A stretch of DNA of 64,000 bases from Oceanospirillum beijerinckii DSM 7166. GTDB lineage: Bacteria; Pseudomonadota; Gammaproteobacteria; Pseudomonadales; Halomonadaceae. The notes under the pieces are model-generated. The model ran no database searches. It saw only the letters and a program-made list of their open reading frames with translations, and had not been told where the DNA came from. Positions within the stretch are counted from its first letter, which is position 1; each line of letters begins with the position of its first letter. Made by a program: the position numbers and the translations under genes. Positions 44,701 through 53,407 of this stretch are shown piece after piece. The stretch is from assembly GCF_000422425.1 (NCBI RefSeq), contig NZ_AULT01000038.1, positions 1 to 64,000 of the forward strand, read 5' to 3'.

Positions 44701-47700
44701 ATGGGAACTTCAGATTGATTGGCGCTGACGATCGCCTGCTCAAACAGCTCCATCGCACTGTGGTAGCGCTTTTGTACCCGGGCTGTCTCAGCCTGAATCA
44801 GTAAGACTCGGTGCTGCTGGTTAATCGGGCAGTGTTTGGCCCAATGTTGTAGCTTCTTCAGGTGGGATTTTGCTTTGTGGAAGCGACGGGGATGCTGCAA
44901 GACACTGGAGCCTGGAATCAATGCCAGTTGAGTTAAGGCGGCAATAAAATATATCCAGCTGGAGGTATAGGTCGCGCCAATAGATGATAGATCCTGTTCA
45001 CAGGCCCGAGCTTCCTTTTCTGCCTGCTGATAATCGCCAAACAAATAGCACAGTAGCGCTTTATAGAAGTGGTGCACACACACCGCGGTTCTATGATGGT
45101 TTTTGATATGTAGAGCCAGCATAGGCTCTTCCTGATTATAACGACCATCCAGCAGTATGGGGTTATGATTTAAACCACGCAGATTATCCAGGGTTTGCAG
45201 TGCGTAGCGGGAGTAGTATTCCGACTGCTTCTGTCCCGCGGCACGTATCTGTTGCAGGTAATTGTCCATCTTGGGCTGAATATCGGCCAAAGATTCTGCC
45301 ACTGGCAATTGATACTGGATATAACTGGCTAGACAATAGGCGCTCCACTCGATATCGCCGCTATCCAAACCACTTTGGTAACCCTGTTCCAGAGACCCCA
45401 GCGTGTTAGATAGGGGCTCCTTCCAGTGCCGCACATAGGTGTTAAACAGTGACAGTGTTTTATGATGCGTCAGACGTGACGGTAACTGTTTATCAATATC
45501 CAGTGCCATTAAACCCAATTGATAGCCTTGGTTTAACTGATTGTACTGGCCGCACAAAACGCCACCATAACCGGCAAAAGCCTGGGCAGAGGAGGGGGTT
45601 AAACCATAACACAGAGTCAGTTCAACCTGTTTGGCCATTACCAGTGGCCGCAGACCTGAGCTGGAAAACTTCACCGCACCAAACATACTGGCCATAATCG
45701 GTAGTGCGGCCTGAATATAGGGGTCTGACAGCTCAGGTCGTTGTATCAGTGTTTCACGGTTCTGTTTTTGCAGTAGCCAGCGGGTTTTGAGGTAACTTAA
45801 CCAGAGGGTTTTCTTACCCGGTTGACGGGGCAGCTTTACACCTAAGAGTTCCAAAACTTCAAAGGCAGTATTTAACGCCTGATCAAAATGACTCAGAGAG
45901 ATATGAGCCTGAATCTGTAATTCGTAGACCCGAATCTTATCCAGCAGATGGCTGCTATTAGTCAGTACCTGTTGGATATATTGTTGCATTTGGCCGAAAT
46001 CTGACAGGATAAAGGCGGCTTCTGCAGCGTTGTTGTTCAGTGCCAGTGCTAATTGATAATCCTGCTGCCAACTCCGGTCGATGGTTTTGGTATTGTGTAT
46101 GGCTGTTGCTGAGTTTTTTAAGTCAGATAACAGCAGTAAACCATGTTGGAAGTACTCAAATGCAGCCCCGAATGCTGCGGCACTGCGCGACAATTCACCG
46201 GCCTTTAGATTCATCTCTGCCAAATGCTTACGTTGCTGGCAATCAGAGATCCTTTCCTGAGCCTGATTCAGGTGGTTAGTGATCTCAAAAATGCGGTTAT
46301 CCAGCTCCTGTTCGGATAATTGATCCAGCAGCAGTTGGCCTATCTCCAGGTGAAGATCACTGCTTTCCTCTTTGCTCAGCAGGCTATAGGCGGCCTGTTG
46401 CACACGGTCGTGGACAAAACGATAGCGAATGCCATCCGCGATAATACTACCGTTATTTCTCTGCGGGGCCGGGTTTTCGATATGACCGCAGCCTGGACCT
46501 GCCTTGAGATAGCCGGTCAGGCGGTAGTTATCATCCAGCGGAATAATTAAGCGTTCGGTCAGTGCCTGCCAGAGATGAGCTGCGGTATCGGTTGGTGAGC
46601 TTTTATAGACAATACTCAGGGTGCGCAAGCTAAAAGGGCTACCGATACAGGAGGCTAAACGCAGTACTTTTTGCGTTTCGGTCTCAAGTCGCTGGATCTT
46701 ATTGACCATAAGATCCACTACGTTGTCCGACATCGCCTGAGCTTCAATGGCTTTTTTATCCCAATACCAACCGTTCTGGTTGGCGTAGATCAGGCCATCA
46801 TCTTGTAATGTCGATAGAAACTGATTTAGGAAAAAGGGGTTACCTTGGGTTTTTTCCAGGCAGATCGTTGCCAGTTCGGTACATTTTTCTGCGGGATAGC
46901 ACAGAGTATCGGCTAGCAGGCTTTTAATCTGGCGCAGTGTCAGCGGTTTTAATTGCTGTTCCAGTAGCTTGATGGGTAGCTGTCTAAGTTTTTCCAGCAA
47001 GCCTCTTAGGGGATGAGTGTTATGCACCTCTTCATCCCGGTAGCTACCAATCAGCATTAGATAGCTGAGTGTCTGTTGCTCGCTATCTGATTGGGCGTTG
47101 CCTTTGTGTGTTCCGATATCTCTGTTTGTGTCTCTAGGCTGATTGACAGCACTGGCTTTATATTGGGCCAGGGCTTCCAGCAGGGCGATAGAGGATAGAT
47201 CAGCCCAATGCAGGTCATCCAGAAAAATTACTAAGGGCTGTTCTTTGCTGGCAAACACGCGCAATAAACGTAGAAAAATACGGGAGAAGCGGTTTTTCTC
47301 TTCAGCCGGTGGCAGTTTGGGCACGCCCGGTTGTGGGCCGATAATCAGTTCCAGTTCCGGGATCAGTTTGATCACTACCTGACCGTTACTGCCCAAGGCT
47401 TCCAGAATCAGTTGTCGCCAATGGCTGACATTGGCTTTGGATTCCGTCAGCAGTTGTCGGATAAAGCTTTGCAGGGCCTGCAAAATAGCCGCATAGGGGC
47501 GGTTACGGCCAAACTGAGCAAATTTACCGCTGATAAAGTGGCCGTTGTGTTCGTTAATATACTGTCGAATCTCATGTACCAGACTGGACTTACCGATACC
47601 TGCATAACCTGAAATCATGACGATACTGGCTTCCCCCCGAACATTCTGGTCGTAACTGCTTGTCAGCTGTTGTATCAGGTTGTGGCGACCATAGAGCTTC

Positions 47701-48743
47701 TGTGGCAGAACAAACCGTTCCGGCAGGTCCTGTGTTGCCAGTTTAAAGTTGTCGATCTGGCCGTTTTTGTGCCATTGCTCAAGGCACTGCTGCAGATCAT
47801 AGGTCAGGCCGTAACTGGACTGATAACGCATGGAGGCATCTTTGGCCATCAGCTTCATAATGATCTGAGACAGAGCCTCGGGAAGATCGCTATTAATCTG
47901 ATGAGGTGCCTGCGGCTGCTTGGCGATATGACGGTGGATCAATTCCAGGCGATCGCTACTGGAGAAGGGCAAACTGCCTGTCATTAACTCATACAGAGTG
48001 ACGCCGAGACTGTAAAAGTCGGTACGGTAGTCGATACTGCGGTTAATACGCCCGGTCTGTTCCGGTGCGATATAGGGCAGGATTCCACTCTTCAGTTGGC
48101 TGTTCTGCCAGTGAATCTGTTCCCGCGACAGGCGTGTCGCGAGTGTGAAATCGATCACTTCCACCTTATTGGAATCAGGATTTAACAACAGATTATCCGG
48201 GCTGATCTGCTTATGGATAATCTGCTTGTTATGGATCTGCCCTAACACCTTACTCAGCTGAACGGCTACCGGTAACCACTGGTGCCAGCGATAACGTTTT
48301 TGCTGAATCAGCTCACGCAGACAAATACCGCTATGGTCATTAAATAGTGTATAGAGGCCTGAATCAGTTTGGCCGAAGTTATTCCTGCTAACAGAGGTAT
48401 GGGTTGTATTTTCGAGACTACTATGGGTATCGGAGGATGGGGTGTCTGGGCTGTTGCTATCAGCAACAAAAAACTGCTGACTGACAGGGCGTATTACCCC
48501 GTCAATATCCAGGCTTTGTAACAACTCATACTCATGTTGTAATAAATGCTGAGCTTCGGATGCTTCCTGAGGTGACAGACCTGTATTGAGCTGCTTAATC
48601 ACCACAGGTAACTGATCCTGCTGGCGAATCCCCCGGCTGATCTGGCAACGTTCGCCCTGATGCAGGCGCTTGGTCAGTTGAAGCTCAGGCGGCAGCAAAT
48701 CAGATAATGGTCCAGTCAAAGTATCAGTCCACTTTTCCTGCAA
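41766..48743 (-). CDS. Giant kinase-like/ATPase/GAF-PAS/hybrid histidine kinase, probable partner of the QHNDH regulator
   Basis: A 2325-residue soluble protein. Order: serine/threonine kinase fold (about 20-325), AAA/AcoK-type ATPase with Walker A GYAGIGKSS at 379-387 and Walker B FLDDLHWAD, a long TPR-like helical region (about 850-1420), GAF (about 1460-1620), PAS (about 1630-1740). HisKA follows with His1751 (TMSHEIRTPMN), then HATPase, receiver with Asp2113 (LMDIHLPDMDG) and HPt His2278 (LAHRMAGS). In the kinase part Lys50 is present, but the catalytic loop reads HKQISPDN (residues 177-184) where Asp is expected, and DFG reads DFT, so it is probably a pseudokinase. It overlaps the response-regulator gene by 20 bp. 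Tryptophan or amine-type ligands are unproven; divergence from qhpA suggests amine sensing. Confidence 0.87.
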   Translation of the reverse strand: MQEKWTDTLTGPLSDLLPPELQLTKRLHQGERCQISRGIRQQDQLPVVIKQLNTGLSPQEASEAQHLLQHEYELLQSLDIDGVIRPVSQQFFVADSNSPDTPSSDTHSSLENTTHTSVSRNNFGQTDSGLYTLFNDHSGICLRELIQQKRYRWHQWLPVAVQLSKVLGQIHNKQIIHKQISPDNLLLNPDSNKVEVIDFTLATRLSREQIHWQNSQLKSGILPYIAPEQTGRINRSIDYRTDFYSLGVTLYELMTGSLPFSSSDRLELIHRHIAKQPQAPHQINSDLPEALSQIIMKLMAKDASMRYQSSYGLTYDLQQCLEQWHKNGQIDNFKLATQDLPERFVLPQKLYGRHNLIQQLTSSYDQNVRGEASIVMISGYAGIGKSSLVHEIRQYINEHNGHFISGKFAQFGRNRPYAAILQALQSFIRQLLTESKANVSHWRQLILEALGSNGQVVIKLIPELELIIGPQPGVPKLPPAEEKNRFSRIFLRLLRVFASKEQPLVIFLDDLHWADLSSIALLEALAQYKASAVNQPRDTNRDIGTHKGNAQSDSEQQTLSYLMLIGSYRDEEVHNTHPLRGLLEKLRQLPIKLLEQQLKPLTLRQIKSLLADTLCYPAEKCTELATICLEKTQGNPFFLNQFLSTLQDDGLIYANQNGWYWDKKAIEAQAMSDNVVDLMVNKIQRLETETQKVLRLASCIGSPFSLRTLSIVYKSSPTDTAAHLWQALTERLIIPLDDNYRLTGYLKAGPGCGHIENPAPQRNNGSIIADGIRYRFVHDRVQQAAYSLLSKEESSDLHLEIGQLLLDQLSEQELDNRIFEITNHLNQAQERISDCQQRKHLAEMNLKAGELSRSAAAFGAAFEYFQHGLLLLSDLKNSATAIHNTKTIDRSWQQDYQLALALNNNAAEAAFILSDFGQMQQYIQQVLTNSSHLLDKIRVYELQIQAHISLSHFDQALNTAFEVLELLGVKLPRQPGKKTLWLSYLKTRWLLQKQNRETLIQRPELSDPYIQAALPIMASMFGAVKFSSSGLRPLVMAKQVELTLCYGLTPSSAQAFAGYGGVLCGQYNQLNQGYQLGLMALDIDKQLPSRLTHHKTLSLFNTYVRHWKEPLSNTLGSLEQGYQSGLDSGDIEWSAYCLASYIQYQLPVAESLADIQPKMDNYLQQIRAAGQKQSEYYSRYALQTLDNLRGLNHNPILLDGRYNQEEPMLALHIKNHHRTAVCVHHFYKALLCYLFGDYQQAEKEARACEQDLSSIGATYTSSWIYFIAALTQLALIPGSSVLQHPRRFHKAKSHLKKLQHWAKHCPINQQHRVLLIQAETARVQKRYHSAMELFEQAIVSANQSEVPMDRALAYELAARMYRNWHKPVIAETYLRNALKLYRQWGASAKVDHLIQQHQLHEPENRPLTAQQTPLREQNSNNNQILDILSVMRASHAIADEIVLERLLGRLMTLALENAGGQRAILALRRDDELFIEAEADLHDEPRFFSSLPIEGESQKLPVNIVHYVHRTKETVVLSNALEHEMFMHDNYIRQRQPRSLLCMPILYHGDLTAILYLENRESSDVFTRERLETLQILSAQAAISIENAKLYLSLQQSEHEFRSLFENAVEGIFRANPKGEYLSVNPALAHLLGYYSPEDFLKHISNVQQGCFQDADQQKDFIKTLLKHSQIRNFETQWLKANHQPVEITISARGVLDDKGQILYYEGSVTDISERKNREKAEKAHMDAILAQQKAEAASEAKSQFLATMSHEIRTPMNGILGMAQLLMRSTLTPEQRQQIQNIYRSGQSLLAILNDVLDFTKVEAGQLELDPQPFSLLQVISELQAVVKPLTDEKALKLILNINTEINNLGIETDIHHIDLVYGDRRVLTQILMNLCANAVKFTEKGQISLRVKCLPTLGNNAQQLSRIRFEVEDTGIGIDKESHSRIFQHFSQADSSITRRYGGTGLGLSICKQLVELQNGQIGFDSEADQGCLFWLELEYPIIHATEAHAIDHHINKVTTYTGNSSSNSLKRRAALNSNPEQNHHANGYPNNYASPAQSQYLHQAQPNPAEWTPQQHSSPLHILLVEDTEINQQVAAGLLESDGHRVDIAEDGYTALSLHNDNDYDLVLMDIHLPDMDGMETTRRMRQHKDPIKAAIVVIALTAALTQAEQQKYQSAGMDDVLAKPLQYHQLLEILKKHHLYDGQIEQLSTYQPVEADSKRPAPLITNTNQASNNADQQTSPLINEQLIQQHKTMLGQERFAELLDSFKGQFEDLHQQLGTAIAEENYEQAGKLAHRMAGSCANFGLEKLSGLCKEIERNTTGADLAGLEDLYQTSFQCISAF

Positions 48744-49452
48744 ACATATAGCCTGCGCCGTGAGCCGTCAGAATAAAATGAGGGTCAGAAGGATTATCTC
48801 CCAGTTTACGGCGCAGGCGACCGACCATTACATCCACAGAGCGATCATTGGGGGTCCACTCACGACCATGAATGACATCCATTAACTGATCACGGGACAG
48901 TACCTGTCCGGGATGCTTGATCAGTGCATGCAACAGACGGAACTCACCTTCCGGCAGGCGCTCGTTTCTGTCATCCGGGCTTTGTAGCTGACGTTTGTTA
49001 CCATCAAGGGTCCAGCCTTCAAAATGGATCAGAATACGATCCTTGGGCTGACCATGTTCTCTGGGATGTTCCTTCACCCGCCAGAGCAGGTTTTTTGCAC
49101 GTACCAGCAGTTCTCTGGGGTTGAATGGTTTAGTGACATAATCGTCGGCACCCAGTTCCAGGCCGACAATTCGGTCGATCTCATCCACCTTACTGGTAAC
49201 CAGAATTACGCCCACTCTTGAGGCTGCACGCAGCTCACGGGTCAGGGTCAGACCGTCCTTGCCTGGAAGGTTAATATCCAGTAGCACCAGATCAATCTGC
49301 TCGGCCTCAACCCGTCTGACGAGGTCGTCTGCTTGTTCGGTTTCACTGACCTTATAGCCTTCTTTTTTAAAGTAGCTGACTAAAAGGGCGCGGGATGCCA
49401 GATCGTCTTCCACAATCATAATGTGGCTATTGTTTGGGTTGTCTGTTGTCAT
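48724..49452 (-). CDS. OmpR-family response regulator (TorR-like), likely controls the amine dehydrogenase genes
   Basis: A 242-residue two-component regulator. The receiver domain has IMIVEDDLASR, the phospho-Asp in LVLLDINLPGKDG, Thr/Ser in ILVTSK and Lys in DDYVTKPF. The winged-helix output domain (about 140-240) contains LPEGEFRLLHALIKHPGQVLSRDQLMDVIHG and VDVMVGRLRRKLG. The ATG at 49452 (MTTDNPNN) is preferred over the upstream frame start at 49593, which would add 47 residues of low-complexity sequence. It overlaps the giant sensor kinase by 20 bp, indicating a cognate pair, and reads away from qhpA across a 370-bp divergent region with a dyad. Confidence 0.9.
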   Translation of the reverse strand: MTTDNPNNSHIMIVEDDLASRALLVSYFKKEGYKVSETEQADDLVRRVEAEQIDLVLLDINLPGKDGLTLTRELRAASRVGVILVTSKVDEIDRIVGLELGADDYVTKPFNPRELLVRAKNLLWRVKEHPREHGQPKDRILIHFEGWTLDGNKRQLQSPDDRNERLPEGEFRLLHALIKHPGQVLSRDQLMDVIHGREWTPNDRSVDVMVGRLRRKLGDNPSDPHFILTAHGAGYMFAGKVD

Positions 49453-49620
49453 AATTATTTTCGTTATCAACGTCTGCTTTAAGTCCAGCGCTTTGGAATC
49501 TATCGCTGCTGAGTCTAGCGTTTTTGAGTTTAGCAAAGATGCCAGAGTGGAATAAAGTACTGTAAAACGCGATTTCCACAAAAAATAGTTCATTTAAAAC
49601 AGGTGCTTATGTAATTAATA

Positions 49621-49663
49621 TGCTGAGTTGTAGGCTTTTGTTACATCTGGCTACAACTTAGCA
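49621..49663. promoter_or_regulatory. 13-bp inverted repeat in the regulator-qhpA divergent region
   Basis: TGCTGAGTTGTAG (49621-49633) and CTACAACTTAGCA (49651-49663) are reverse complements with one mismatch, separated by 17 bp. It lies about 160 bp upstream of qhpA and is a candidate binding site for the neighbouring response regulator. Confidence 0.55.
49628..49645 (+). promoter_or_regulatory. Motif shared with the ercA upstream region
   Basis: TTGTAGGCTTTTGTTACA overlaps the left arm and spacer of the dyad. It is the same as 1119-1137 apart from one deleted base. Both copies are in plus orientation ahead of plus-strand genes. Confidence 0.45.
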
Positions 49664-49823
49664 CAATTGATGGAAACTCTATTTACACCTTAGGGGTAAG
49701 TTATCTTAAGCCAAACATCAGACTGCAGAAAAAAGAAGAGTGTCGTAAATGTTGATGCGACACTGTATTTCTTTTGGCTCAGATGTCGATCTATAAGAAA
49801 CAAATAATAAAAGAGTAGGAGTG

Positions 49824-51419
49824 ATGGCCTTGAAGAAAAATAAGATAACTCGGGCGCTGCTGGGCACAGGGGTTTTGACCCTGGCAGGTCTGGCACCTGC
49901 ACAAGCCCAGGCAGCGGACGGTGAATCCATTATTCGGGACCGTTGCCTGGTCTGTCACACGGATACAGGCGATGCCTCGGCCCCTTTCTCACGGATTAGC
50001 GAGCAGCGTAAAACCCCTGAAGGCTGGATGGCGACGATCAGCCGTATGCAGCAGCAACGTGGTGTCGTGATCTCCCCTGAAGAGAAGCGGGAACTGGTGA
50101 AGTACCTGGCGGATAACCAGGGCCTGGCACCGGCTGAAACTCAGGGTTTGCGTTATGTGCTGGAAAAAGAGCCTAACGTGCTGGAATCATTTGATCCTCT
50201 GTTGCAGGAAACCTGTGTACGTTGTCACTCTGGTGCCCGTATTGCTCTGCAGCGTCGTACCGAGGACGAGTGGAAGTGGTTGGTTCACTTCCATATGGGT
50301 CAACAACCTACTGCAGAACTGCATGCCGGTGCCCGTGACCGTGCCTGGTTTGATATCGCTCTGAATCAGGTCGCACCTAAGCTGGGTAACGATTATGCCT
50401 TTAATACCGAGGAGTGGAGTCAATGGCAAGCGGTTGAGAAAAAATCACTGGATGGCCGTTGGGCGATGTCGGGCTACCTGCCGGAGAAAGGTCAGTTTGA
50501 TGCCGTGGTTGTGATCAGCCAAAACGATAATGATCGCTACAGCGTAACCCTGGAAGGTCAATATGCCGATGGCACTCCTATCTCTGGTTCTGGTAAAGCG
50601 ATTGTTTATACCGGTTACGAATGGCGTGGGACTCTGACGGTTAACGGCGTCAAGATGCGTCAGGTACTGGCCGCATCTGAAGACGGTCAAACTCTTGAAG
50701 GCCGTATGTATCAGCGTAATGACGATGTGATGGGTGGCAAGGTCATAGCCGTTAAAAACAGCGCTATTACCGCTATCACTCCTTCCTATATTAAGCAGGG
50801 CGAACGTAAACTGCTGACCATCTCGGGTAACAAGCTGAACGGCAGTATCTCTCTTGGTGCTGGTGTAAAAGTGATCAGCATCATTGCCCGCGATGAAGAG
50901 CGTACAGTGGTCATCGCCGAGGCAAGTCGCACGGCTAAGGTCGGTAGTCGCGATATTAAAGTCGGTCGTACTTCAGCGGATGATCTGCTGGCAGTATACG
51001 ACGAACTGGCGCGTGTCGAGATTACTCCTTCTGATTCTATCGCCCGTGTGGGTGGTGCCGGTGGTTCAATTCCTAAGCAGAAATCCTGGTATCGCGCGGT
51101 AGGTTACGCAGCAGGTGCTGATGGTAAGCCGGGTACGGCGGACGATCTGCGTCTGGGTTACATGCCGGCACAATGGTCTCTGAAACCGTTTGATGAGATC
51201 GCCGAGCATGACAACGATATCCAGTATGCGGGCACCATCGATAATCGCGGTATCTTCACTCCGGGTGATGCCGGTCCAAACCCTGAGCGTAAGATGTCCA
51301 CCAATAACGTGGGTAATCTGACTGTTATTGGTATGGTTCAGGACGGTGATCAGACGATCTCTGCTGAGAGTCATCTGCTGGTGACGGTACAGAGGTTTGT
51401 TCGTGCACTGATCGATTAA
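49824..51419 (+). CDS. qhpA: Quinohemoprotein amine dehydrogenase alpha (diheme) subunit
   Basis: A 531-residue periplasmic subunit carrying two c-type hemes, CLVCH near residue 40 and CVRCH near 130, through which electrons pass from the quinone cofactor. The C-terminal two-thirds, with VKNSAITAITPSYIKQGE and RVGGAGGSIPKQKSWYRAVGY, forms the beta-sandwich domains typical of QhpA. The signal peptide (KKNKITRALLGTGVLTLAGLAP with an AQA cleavage site) is clear. The start is uncertain: the GTG at 49821 and ATG at 49824 lie on or beside AGGAG (49817-49821), whereas a TTG at 49830 is spaced eight bases from it. It leads the qhpADCB operon. Confidence 0.93.
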   Translation: MALKKNKITRALLGTGVLTLAGLAPAQAQAADGESIIRDRCLVCHTDTGDASAPFSRISEQRKTPEGWMATISRMQQQRGVVISPEEKRELVKYLADNQGLAPAETQGLRYVLEKEPNVLESFDPLLQETCVRCHSGARIALQRRTEDEWKWLVHFHMGQQPTAELHAGARDRAWFDIALNQVAPKLGNDYAFNTEEWSQWQAVEKKSLDGRWAMSGYLPEKGQFDAVVVISQNDNDRYSVTLEGQYADGTPISGSGKAIVYTGYEWRGTLTVNGVKMRQVLAASEDGQTLEGRMYQRNDDVMGGKVIAVKNSAITAITPSYIKQGERKLLTISGNKLNGSISLGAGVKVISIIARDEERTVVIAEASRTAKVGSRDIKVGRTSADDLLAVYDELARVEITPSDSIARVGGAGGSIPKQKSWYRAVGYAAGADGKPGTADDLRLGYMPAQWSLKPFDEIAEHDNDIQYAGTIDNRGIFTPGDAGPNPERKMSTNNVGNLTVIGMVQDGDQTISAESHLLVTVQRFVRALID

Positions 51420-51631
51420 TTACCGAAGTAATTAGTTTGCTGAGCACTGACTGCACTGTGCTTGGATGATCTCTGGCTAATGTCTGATTCAGCTTTGATG
51501 CTGTTTTGATTTTGCTTTAATTGCTCAAAGCACCAGAGAAAAGATCAGTGAAATACACCTCAGAACAGAGGCTTGACTCCCTGCAAAGACAGGATGAATG
51601 TAAGCCCGATAACAATAAAGGTGAGGTCATT

Positions 51632-53065
51632 ATGGGTGCGTTATCCCTGGTTAAACCCAATATGCACCTGGTGGATGTGGAGACTCGCAAGATGATGTTT
51701 CACATTCCTACCAGTAGCTTGTTTGAGCTGGAAGGCTTAAGCCGTGAGTTGATTGAACTGTTTGCGGATCAGGAAAGTGTCACTGCTGGCATGATTCGTG
51801 ATCGCTTTCAGGGGCGTTATGCCGCCGATGATGTGATGGAAACCATTGAGGAGCTGAAATCCCTCAAGGTGCTGTCCGACGGTGGTGTGGTGCAGATCAA
51901 TCATGAGCCGCAAGCTGTAAAACAGTTCCCGCTGACAACCATAGTATTGAACACCAATACCGGTTGTAACCTGAGCTGCACCTACTGCTATAAAGAGGAT
52001 CTGACCACGCCATCTCAGGGCAATAAGATGTCCTACGAGACGGCGATCAAGTCCATCGAAATGCTGCTTGAAGAGTCACCGAATCAACGCCAGTACAACG
52101 TGGTGTTTTTTGGCGGTGAACCTCTGACCAATATGCCGCTTATTCGTGATGTGGTGGCTTATTGTGAGCAGCGTTTTGTTGAGCTTGAATCCGAGGTCAG
52201 CTTCACCATGACCACCAATGCCACCATGCTGACTGAAGAGCTGGTGGAATGGTTTAACGCGCACCGCTTTGGTATCACCATCTCTATGGATGGCCCTAAG
52301 GCGATGCACGATAAAAACCGCATTACTGTGGGTGGTCAGGGGACTTATGATGTGGTGAAACAGAAGGTCGCCATGCTGCTGGAGCGTTATGATTCGCGCC
52401 CGGTCGGCTGCCGTGTGACGTTAACTCATGGCATTACGGATGTTGAGGCGATCTTTGATCACCTGCATCACGACTTGGGCTTTGCGGAAGTGGGTTTTGG
52501 TCCTGTGACCTCTGGTGATATCAGTGCATTTAACCTGAATGCTGAAGAGATGCAGACAGTGTTTACCGGTATGAAACGTCTGGGGCGTGAATACCTGAAA
52601 GCAGCACTGGAGCATAAAAACTTTGGCTTCGGCAATATGCACCAACTGATGACCGATCTTCATGAAGGCAACAAAAAGCAGTTGCCCTGCGGCGCGGGTG
52701 TTGCCCTGTTAGCCGTGGATACCAAAGGCGGTATCAACCTGTGCCACCGCTTCACCGGGTCTGAACTGCCGACCTTTGGTGACGTGGATAAAGGCATCAA
52801 TAAACCTCAGCTGGCCGCTTTTGTTGAGCAGCGTCTGGACCGGAGTGATACCGGTTGTGAGACCTGCCGTATCCGAAATATCTGTTCTGGTGGTTGTTAC
52901 CACGAAAGTTATGCCAAATACGGTGATGCGAGTACGCCTTCCTACCACTACTGCGACCTGCTGCGTGATTGGGTCGATTTCGGCGTAGACGTGTATACCC
53001 GCATCATGCTGGAGAACCCGGCGTTCTTTGATACGTATGTATCTCCAAGAAGGAATTCCCGATGA
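51632..53065 (+). CDS. qhpD: Radical SAM peptide-crosslinking enzyme of QHNDH maturation
   Basis: A 477-residue radical SAM enzyme that forms the intrapeptide Cys-to-Asp/Glu thioether bonds in QhpC in the cytoplasm. The SAM cluster motif is C112-X3-C116-X2-C119 in [14 protein letters not shown]. The SPASM-type auxiliary cluster cysteines are in [24 protein letters not shown] and [20 protein letters not shown]. The frame extends upstream to a TTG at 51521, but AAGGTGAGG stands just before the ATG at 51632, giving the known length (about 476). It overlaps qhpC by four bases (ATGA), fitting tight coupling of enzyme and substrate. Confidence 0.94.
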   Translation: MGALSLVKPNMHLVDVETRKMMFHIPTSSLFELEGLSRELIELFADQESVTAGMIRDRFQGRYAADDVMETIEELKSLKVLSDGGVVQINHEPQAVKQFPLTTIVLNTNTGCNLSCTYCYKEDLTTPSQGNKMSYETAIKSIEMLLEESPNQRQYNVVFFGGEPLTNMPLIRDVVAYCEQRFVELESEVSFTMTTNATMLTEELVEWFNAHRFGITISMDGPKAMHDKNRITVGGQGTYDVVKQKVAMLLERYDSRPVGCRVTLTHGITDVEAIFDHLHHDLGFAEVGFGPVTSGDISAFNLNAEEMQTVFTGMKRLGREYLKAALEHKNFGFGNMHQLMTDLHEGNKKQLPCGAGVALLAVDTKGGINLCHRFTGSELPTFGDVDKGINKPQLAAFVEQRLDRSDTGCETCRIRNICSGGCYHESYAKYGDASTPSYHYCDLLRDWVDFGVDVYTRIMLENPAFFDTYVSPRRNSR

Positions 53066-53382
53066 AACATCTCAAATCATTTAATAAAAAAGCGAAAATG
53101 CTTGATCGCACTACCTCACAGGATGAGGTGGAAGACGTTGTAGCCATGCAATCCATGGTCGGTTGTACCTCTGTTAATGATCCTGGCTGGGAAGTTGACC
53201 CGTTTGGTGGTCTGGGCTCTTTGTGTCAGCCAATGGAAGCAGATCTGTACGGTTGTGCCGATGCCTGTTGGTGGCCCGCTCAGGTGCCAGACACCATGAG
53301 TACTCATCCGAACTGGTCTCAGGATGTCTCTAAGGCCGATGAAGACTGGCGCAAGCTGGATAGCGTCTTCCCAGAAGAGTAA
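53062..53382 (+). CDS. qhpC: QHNDH gamma subunit precursor carrying the CTQ cofactor
   Basis: A 106-residue precursor of the catalytic gamma subunit, which holds cysteine tryptophylquinone. Subtracting a 28-residue leader aligns every known modified residue. Cys35-Glu44, Cys55-Asp61 and Cys69-Asp77 correspond to the thioether bonds 7-16, 27-33 and 41-49 of the mature Paracoccus protein, and Cys65 with Trp71 to CTQ (37 and 43). The leader (1-28) is removed after Ala28 by the QhpE-like protease. Export without a Sec signal requires a dedicated ABC transporter, encoded downstream. It is translationally coupled to qhpD. Confidence 0.95.
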   Translation: MKHLKSFNKKAKMLDRTTSQDEVEDVVAMQSMVGCTSVNDPGWEVDPFGGLGSLCQPMEADLYGCADACWWPAQVPDTMSTHPNWSQDVSKADEDWRKLDSVFPEE

Positions 53383-53407
53383 GCCCTCAGGATCAGTGGA
53401 GTGTGAA

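Noticed and set aside
49690-49930. Two overlapping minus-strand frames opposite the qhpA start
   Set aside because: Both run over the qhpA promoter and signal-peptide region and have no recognisable features.
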